From: CAADGU01 sp964581605
GTDB taxonomy: Bacteria > Chloroflexota > Anaerolineae > Promineifilales > Promineifilaceae
Direction: 5' to 3'
DNA length: 64,000 nt
NCBI GenBank assembly: GCA_964581605.1
Contig: CAZOPF010000001.1
Location: 62,001 to 126,000, forward strand
The notes below the pieces were generated by a model. That model worked only from the letters and a program-made list of their open reading frames with translations. It did no database searches and was not told the origin of the DNA. Position numbers and translations under genes: made by a program. Within the stretch, counting starts at the first letter, position 1; the number at the start of each line of letters is the position of its first letter. Shown here piece by piece: positions 60,899-64,000 of this stretch.

Positions 60899-61531
60899 TC
60901 ATTCTTTTCCACTGCCGGCCAACAAATCTAACAAAGGCGGCCATTGGCGCAGTTTGGCAATGTTTTTAGAACGTGTCACCTGGATGTGGCTGGGCAGCAT
61001 TTCCACGCCCGTCAGTTTGCTCTCCAGCGTAGCCAACACCTCGTCGGGTAGTTCTTGCAGGTAACGGCCGATCACCACGCGGCGGGAGCGGTCACTGATG
61101 GGGGCGCTTTGGATGGCGGTGTGGAGGGCCTGGGTGTGAAGAGTTGCGGCCGTTTGCTCTTCTAAGGTGGGTTGTTCGGCGGCCAGGCTGCTGGACATGG
61201 TGTCCAGCTCATCTTCATAAGCGAAAGTCAGGCGGGCGCGGCGGCGAAGGGTGTCAATGGCGATATGGCTGACGATCTGGCGGGACCAGGTGCGGAAGGC
61301 GGCCGGTTCACGGCACTCAGCCAGCCGTTGGTGAATGCGGATGAGCGCGGTTTGGGCGCAATCCTGGGCCAACGTTTCCGCTCCCGGTTGGTCGTACACA
61401 ATGTGCAGCGCCACCCGGCTGAGATAGACAAAGAGGGTTGTGAATGCGGCCGTTTGGGTTGGCAGGTCTGGTTCCTGGCAGGCGCGATACCAGGTTTCAC
61501 CGTCCATATAGCCAGGGGAAGGGGAGGGCAT
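60899..61531 (-). CDS. ECF-type RNA polymerase sigma factor
   Basis: A 210-residue sigma-70-family factor. Region 2 contains DCAQTALIRIHQRLAECREPAAFRTWSRQIVSHIAIDTLRRRAR; region 4 is around RRVVIGRYLQELPDEVLATLESKLTGVEMLPSHIQVTRSKNIAKLRQ. Region 4 is unusual: the expected short turn is replaced by EVLATLESKLTG. Start ATG 61531 or ATG 61507 are both possible; codons further upstream lie in a terminator hairpin. It is followed by the zinc-finger gene, a layout like sigma/anti-sigma operons. Confidence 0.8.
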   Translation of the reverse strand: MPSPSPGYMDGETWYRACQEPDLPTQTAAFTTLFVYLSRVALHIVYDQPGAETLAQDCAQTALIRIHQRLAECREPAAFRTWSRQIVSHIAIDTLRRRARLTFAYEDELDTMSSSLAAEQPTLEEQTAATLHTQALHTAIQSAPISDRSRRVVIGRYLQELPDEVLATLESKLTGVEMLPSHIQVTRSKNIAKLRQWPPLLDLLAGSGKE

Positions 61532-61539
61532 GGCTGTAA

Positions 61540-61573
61540 AAAAAATAGCACACAAATTTGTGTGCTATTTTTT
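61540..61573. terminator. Perfect 34-bp palindromic bidirectional terminator
   Basis: Arms of 17 bp meet at 61556/61557 with no loop bases and carry A6 and T6 at the ends. It ends the cold-shock gene and lies 9 nt before the sigma-factor start, so the sigma gene needs read-through or a promoter within the hairpin. Confidence 0.85.
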
Positions 61574-61592
61574 GCGTCGTCAATCTGTCTGG

Positions 61593-61808
61593 TTACGGTA
61601 AAACAATTACTTCTTGCGCCTGCAAACCTTTACGGCCTGGGCCAACGGTGTATTCAACGGCCTGGCCATCTTGCAATGTTTTGAAGCCATTGCCTTCAAT
61701 AGAGCTATAGTGAACGAACAAATCATCGCCACCTTCACTACGCTCGATAAAGCCAAAACCTTTGTCTTTGTTAAACCACTTGACAGTGCCAGTTTCACGC
61801 TCTGCCAT
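61593..61808 (-). CDS. cspA: Cold-shock protein
   Basis: A 71-residue CspA-family nucleic-acid-binding protein: TGTVKWFNKDKGFGFIER with RNP1 (KGFGFI), DLFVHYSSI with RNP2, and a normal end. ATG 61808 has GGAGG upstream; longer reading runs into the leader. It acts as an RNA chaperone. A possible promoter lies about 65-95 nt upstream and a strong terminator follows. Confidence 0.95.
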   Translation of the reverse strand: MAERETGTVKWFNKDKGFGFIERSEGGDDLFVHYSSIEGNGFKTLQDGQAVEYTVGPGRKGLQAQEVIVLP

Positions 61809-61872
61809 ATTAAAAAACCTCCAATTTCCAGGCAACCAATCTGGTGAGCCTGATGTGTAAATATCGGCGGCA

Positions 61873-61901
61873 AGGCTAACACAGAGCGGAGGGGTTGTCA
61901 A
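61873..61901 (-). promoter_or_regulatory. Possible promoter of the cold-shock gene
   Basis: Minus-strand TTGACA (61896-61901), 17-nt spacer, TAGCCT (61873-61878). The -35 is perfect, the -10 poor. The leader would be about 58 nt. Confidence 0.4.
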
Positions 61902-61945
61902 TGAGGGGGCAGTTTTGCCCAGATGGTGTTAAGGTAGGGGGGATT

Positions 61946-61966
61946 TGTAATTGGGTAATTGAGTGA
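61946..61966. repeat. Partial AATT repeat
   Basis: TAATTGGG-TAATTGAG units without the inverted partner, next to the 16-bp tandem repeat. Confidence 0.7.
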
Positions 61967-61970
61967 TTGG

Positions 61971-62207
61971 TGTTCACGTGCTTAGGTGCTTACGTGTTCA
62001 CGTGCTTACGTGTTCACGTGCTTACGTGTTCACGTGCTNNNNNNNNNNNNNNNNNNNNNNNNNNNNNNNNNNNNNNNNNNNNNNNNNNNNNNNNNNNNNN
62101 NNNNNNNNNNNNNNNNNNNNNNNNNNNNNNNNNNNNNNGTGCTTACGTGTTCACGTGCTTACGTGTTCACGTGCTTACGTGTTCACGTGCTCACGTGCTC
62201 ACGTGCT
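61971..62207. repeat. 16-bp tandem repeat (GTGCTTACGTGTTCAC units) with gap
   Basis: At least three to four units on each side of the gap, degenerating to TCACGTGC near the right end. Each unit contains CACGTG across its junction. The array fills the spacer between the cold-shock gene and tyrA and ends 15 nt before the tyrA -10. Some frames are open through it but they only translate the repeat. Confidence 0.9.
62039..62138. other. Assembly gap of 100 N inside the tandem repeat
   Basis: Exactly 100 N flanked by the same 16-bp unit; the true array length is unknown. Confidence 0.95.
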
Positions 62208-62221
62208 CTCCCCATGTCGGG

Positions 62222-62227
62222 TATAAT
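62222..62227 (+). promoter_or_regulatory. Near-leaderless -10 box of tyrA
   Basis: TATAAT 8 nt before ATG 62236. The -35 position falls in the end of the tandem repeat. Confidence 0.5.
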
Positions 62228-62235
62228 CGGCGGCT

Positions 62236-63108
62236 ATGCAGGTGAAACGGGTTTGTATTGTGGGGTTGGGATTGATTGGCGGGTCGCTGGCGCTGGCGCT
62301 GCGGCTGGCTCAGCGTACGGCCGTGCCCTCCTTTCCGCTTCATCTCACCATTGTAGACACCAACCCGGAGACACGTGCCGCCGCCGAACGGCTGGCGGAT
62401 GTGGTAACGGACGATCTGGCGGTGGGTGTCGCTGAAGCGGAATTGGTCATTCTGGCAACGCCGGTACGGGCGATTTTGCATTGCCTGGCACAGTTACCGG
62501 TGCTGCGGCCGTCTGGCCTGATGATCCTCGACCTGGGCAGCAGCAAGGCGGAAATATGCGCCGCTATGGATAGTCTGTCGCCTCAATTTCAGGCAATGGG
62601 CGGGCATCCGATGGCCGGGAAAGAGGTGGCCGGATTTGGCGCGGCTACACCGGATTTGTTCCAGGGACAAACTTTTGTATTGTGCCGGACACAACGCACA
62701 ACGCCAGAAATAGAGGTAGCCGCTTTAGAGTTGGTGAGGTGGGTACGGGCGAATCCGTTGTTCCTGCCGCCGGATGTGCATGATGAGGTGGTGGCGGCGA
62801 TCAGCCATTTGCCCTATGTGGTGGCAGCGTCGTTGATGCGCACGGCCGCCGGTATGGGGGATGAACGGCTGTGGCCGGTGAGTTCGTCTGGTTTTCGGGA
62901 TACCACACGGGTCTCAGGCACCAATCCCCTGATGATGCTGGACATTTTGCTCACCAACCGCACGGCCGTGTTGGGGCAAATTGCGGCGTTTCAGGACAGG
63001 TTAACGGCCGTGACCGATTTGCTGCGCACGGCCGACGAAGCCACTCTCCTTCAGTGGCTCAGTGAAACACAGGCCGAGTACCAGACGTACCGGCGAGTCA
63101 AGCAGTGA
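62236..63108 (+). CDS. tyrA: Prephenate dehydrogenase
   Basis: A 290-residue TyrA converting prephenate to 4-hydroxyphenylpyruvate in tyrosine synthesis. The N-terminal NAD site is VCIVGLGLIGGSLALAL. LVILATPV, ILDLGSSKAEI and GGHPMAGKEVAGF (catalytic His) follow, then the helical dimerisation domain. Length fits the monofunctional form without ACT or chorismate-mutase domains. The start is 8 nt after TATAAT with no ribosome-binding site, so it may be near-leaderless. Confidence 0.93.
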   Translation: MQVKRVCIVGLGLIGGSLALALRLAQRTAVPSFPLHLTIVDTNPETRAAAERLADVVTDDLAVGVAEAELVILATPVRAILHCLAQLPVLRPSGLMILDLGSSKAEICAAMDSLSPQFQAMGGHPMAGKEVAGFGAATPDLFQGQTFVLCRTQRTTPEIEVAALELVRWVRANPLFLPPDVHDEVVAAISHLPYVVAASLMRTAAGMGDERLWPVSSSGFRDTTRVSGTNPLMMLDILLTNRTAVLGQIAAFQDRLTAVTDLLRTADEATLLQWLSETQAEYQTYRRVKQ

Positions 63109-63195
63109 TGGATGTGTGATGTGTAATCCGAAGTCCGTAATCTGCAGCCCGATCAACGATTACAGACTATCACTTACGGCTTTTTGGAGGTACTT

Positions 63196-63561
63196 ATGTA
63201 TTTATTAGTGATGGTTTTGGATGATCCCTCCCGGCTTAATGAAGTTCTGGACGCCTGGGCGGGGGCCGGTGTGCCGGGAGTGACAATTATGGATAGCACT
63301 GGCATCAACCGGGTCTTATTCCGCCAGACGCCGGAAGCGGCTTTTCCCGGGTTTGGGCAAATTTTTAGCGCCGGTCGGGTGGGGCACCATACCATCTTTT
63401 CGGTAATACCTGTGCTTGAGGTGGCCGAAAGGGCGGTCATAGCCACCGAAGCAGTTATCGGTAAGCTGAGTGAACCGCATAGGGGGGTGATGTTTGTGCT
63501 GCCGGTAACCCAGGCATGGGGTTTGGCGTCGGATGCGCGTAACCATCAGGAGGGGACATGA
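63196..63561 (+). CDS. PII-like signalling protein
   Basis: A 121-residue protein with the ferredoxin-like PII plan: strand MYLLVMVLDD, helix RLNEVLDAWAGAGV, strand PGVTIMDSTG, a loop of about 25 residues where PII has the T-loop, strand HHTIFSVIPV, helix EVAERAVIATEAVIG, strand GVMFVLPVTQAWGL. It lacks the PII uridylylation tyrosine signature. GGAGG lies 5 nt before ATG 63196. The exchanger gene overlaps its stop (ATGA), so it probably controls that transporter (inference). Confidence 0.65.
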   Translation: MYLLVMVLDDPSRLNEVLDAWAGAGVPGVTIMDSTGINRVLFRQTPEAAFPGFGQIFSAGRVGHHTIFSVIPVLEVAERAVIATEAVIGKLSEPHRGVMFVLPVTQAWGLASDARNHQEGT

Positions 63562-64000
63562 TCTGGTTGCAGTTTATTATCAGTGCAGCAGTAGTTGTAA
63601 CGGCCGCCCATTTTCTGGCCCAGCATGGCGACATTATTGCGGTGCGCACCCGGCTGGGCGGTTTGTTTGTTGGTACCGTCTTTCTGGCGGCGGCAACGTC
63701 GTTGCCGGAGATGCTGGCTTCGATCAGTGCGTTTCGAGTGGATGCACCCAATCTGGCGGCCGGGAACTTTTTTGGCAGCAATATGGTCAATATGGCCTTA
63801 TTAGCCATTTTGGACATGCTCTATTTTCAAGCGCCTTTGATGCGCCGGATTGCAGTGAGCCATTCATTGACGGCCGGATTAACGATATGGCTGATGTTAA
63901 TCGCTGTCACCTCGATAGTGGCCGATATTGGCGTGACCATTGGGTGGGTGGGGTTGGACAGTATCTTGATCATCGCTGGCTATTTTGTGGGGTTGTGGGT
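63558..64000 (+). CDS. Na+/Ca2+ exchanger-family membrane protein, 3'-truncated
   Basis: The first 147 codons of a CaCA-family (YrbG-like) antiporter; the gene runs off the window. The alpha-1 repeat is clear: GTVFLAAATSLPEMLASISA, then LAAGNFFGSNMVNMALLAI. About four hydrophobic segments are visible. An unusual QHGDIIAVRTRL loop precedes the repeat. AGGAGG lies 5 nt upstream of ATG 63558, which overlaps the PII-like stop. It probably exports Ca2+ or another divalent cation. Confidence 0.8.
   Translation, partial: MIWLQFIISAAVVVTAAHFLAQHGDIIAVRTRLGGLFVGTVFLAAATSLPEMLASISAFRVDAPNLAAGNFFGSNMVNMALLAILDMLYFQAPLMRRIAVSHSLTAGLTIWLMLIAVTSIVADIGVTIGWVGLDSILIIAGYFVGLW

Noticed and set aside
61971..62207. 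Possible CRISPR array
   Set aside because: The 16-bp units are directly abutting with no spacers, and no cas genes are present. The Cas4-like nuclease at 15153 is 46 kb away and stands alone.
61963..62435. Cys/Val-rich proteins across the tandem repeat and N run
   Set aside because: They only translate the 16-bp repeat in three frames and cross an assembly gap.

Overview
The window looks like a chromosomal piece of a Chloroflexota bacterium, most likely Anaerolineae-like. I infer this from giant PAS/GAF sensor proteins, secreted proteins ending in a YLP/FLP-type tail, a MenE-type ligase, moderate GC and many -10 boxes set 6-9 nt before an ATG. This is gene content and style only; no rRNA or tRNA was found. 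Two runs of exactly 100 N (56025-56124, 62039-62138) both sit inside tandem repeats and are scaffold gaps.

Layout. 1-13858 (+): a sensory cluster with a 5'-truncated GAF protein, a 2185-residue PAS/GAF protein without a kinase domain, a STAS-like small protein, a HAMP-like/GAF protein, a PAS/GAF histidine kinase and a stand-alone receiver. 13882-16988 (-): a methyltransferase, a Cas4/RecB-like nuclease and a TIR-domain protein with its own strong promoter. 17366-21505 (-): a DUF420-like membrane protein and a polar amino-acid ABC transporter whose binding protein is a tandem duplication. 21655-29099 (-): the nusA-ylxR-infB-rbfA-nrnA-truB-ribF information-processing operon, preceded by a promoter, a leader ORF and an intrinsic terminator. 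29336-35663: a phosphoesterase, beta-carbonic anhydrase, rfbC, a sulfotransferase, a DtxR-family regulator, a membrane-anchored glycosidase and holB. 35689-41865 (-): a MacB-type ABC exporter with two paralogous adaptors. 41949-43915 (+): a perfect sigma-70 promoter, a roughly 210-nt leader with terminator, an S1-domain protein and infA. 44005-50898 (+): menE-like ligase, lipoprotein, PP2C phosphatase, dtd, a sugar-dehydrogenase-like lipoprotein and a YggS-family protein. 50904-52924 (-): a copper-delivery locus (PCuAC, SCO) and a regulator that joins a DeoR-type HTH to a NosL-like cysteine domain. 53008-57379 (-): two large secreted proteins. 57589-61808: a TPR-CHAT protease facing an ECF sigma factor and a zinc-finger protein, then a cold-shock protein. 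62236-64000 (+): tyrA, a PII-like protein and the start of a Na+/Ca2+-type exchanger.

Across the whole window the palindrome ACGGCCGT occurs about 125 times by hand count, in every reading frame and in spacers, where one or two would be expected by chance. It is the strongest unexplained signal. Intergenic regions are built largely from short-period repeats (units of 7, 8, 9 and 16 bp) and recurring hairpins, several of which run into the ends of genes.

Starts were chosen from ribosome-binding sites, family length and -10 boxes. Several long open frames begin inside upstream repeats, and I trimmed those to the first credible start.
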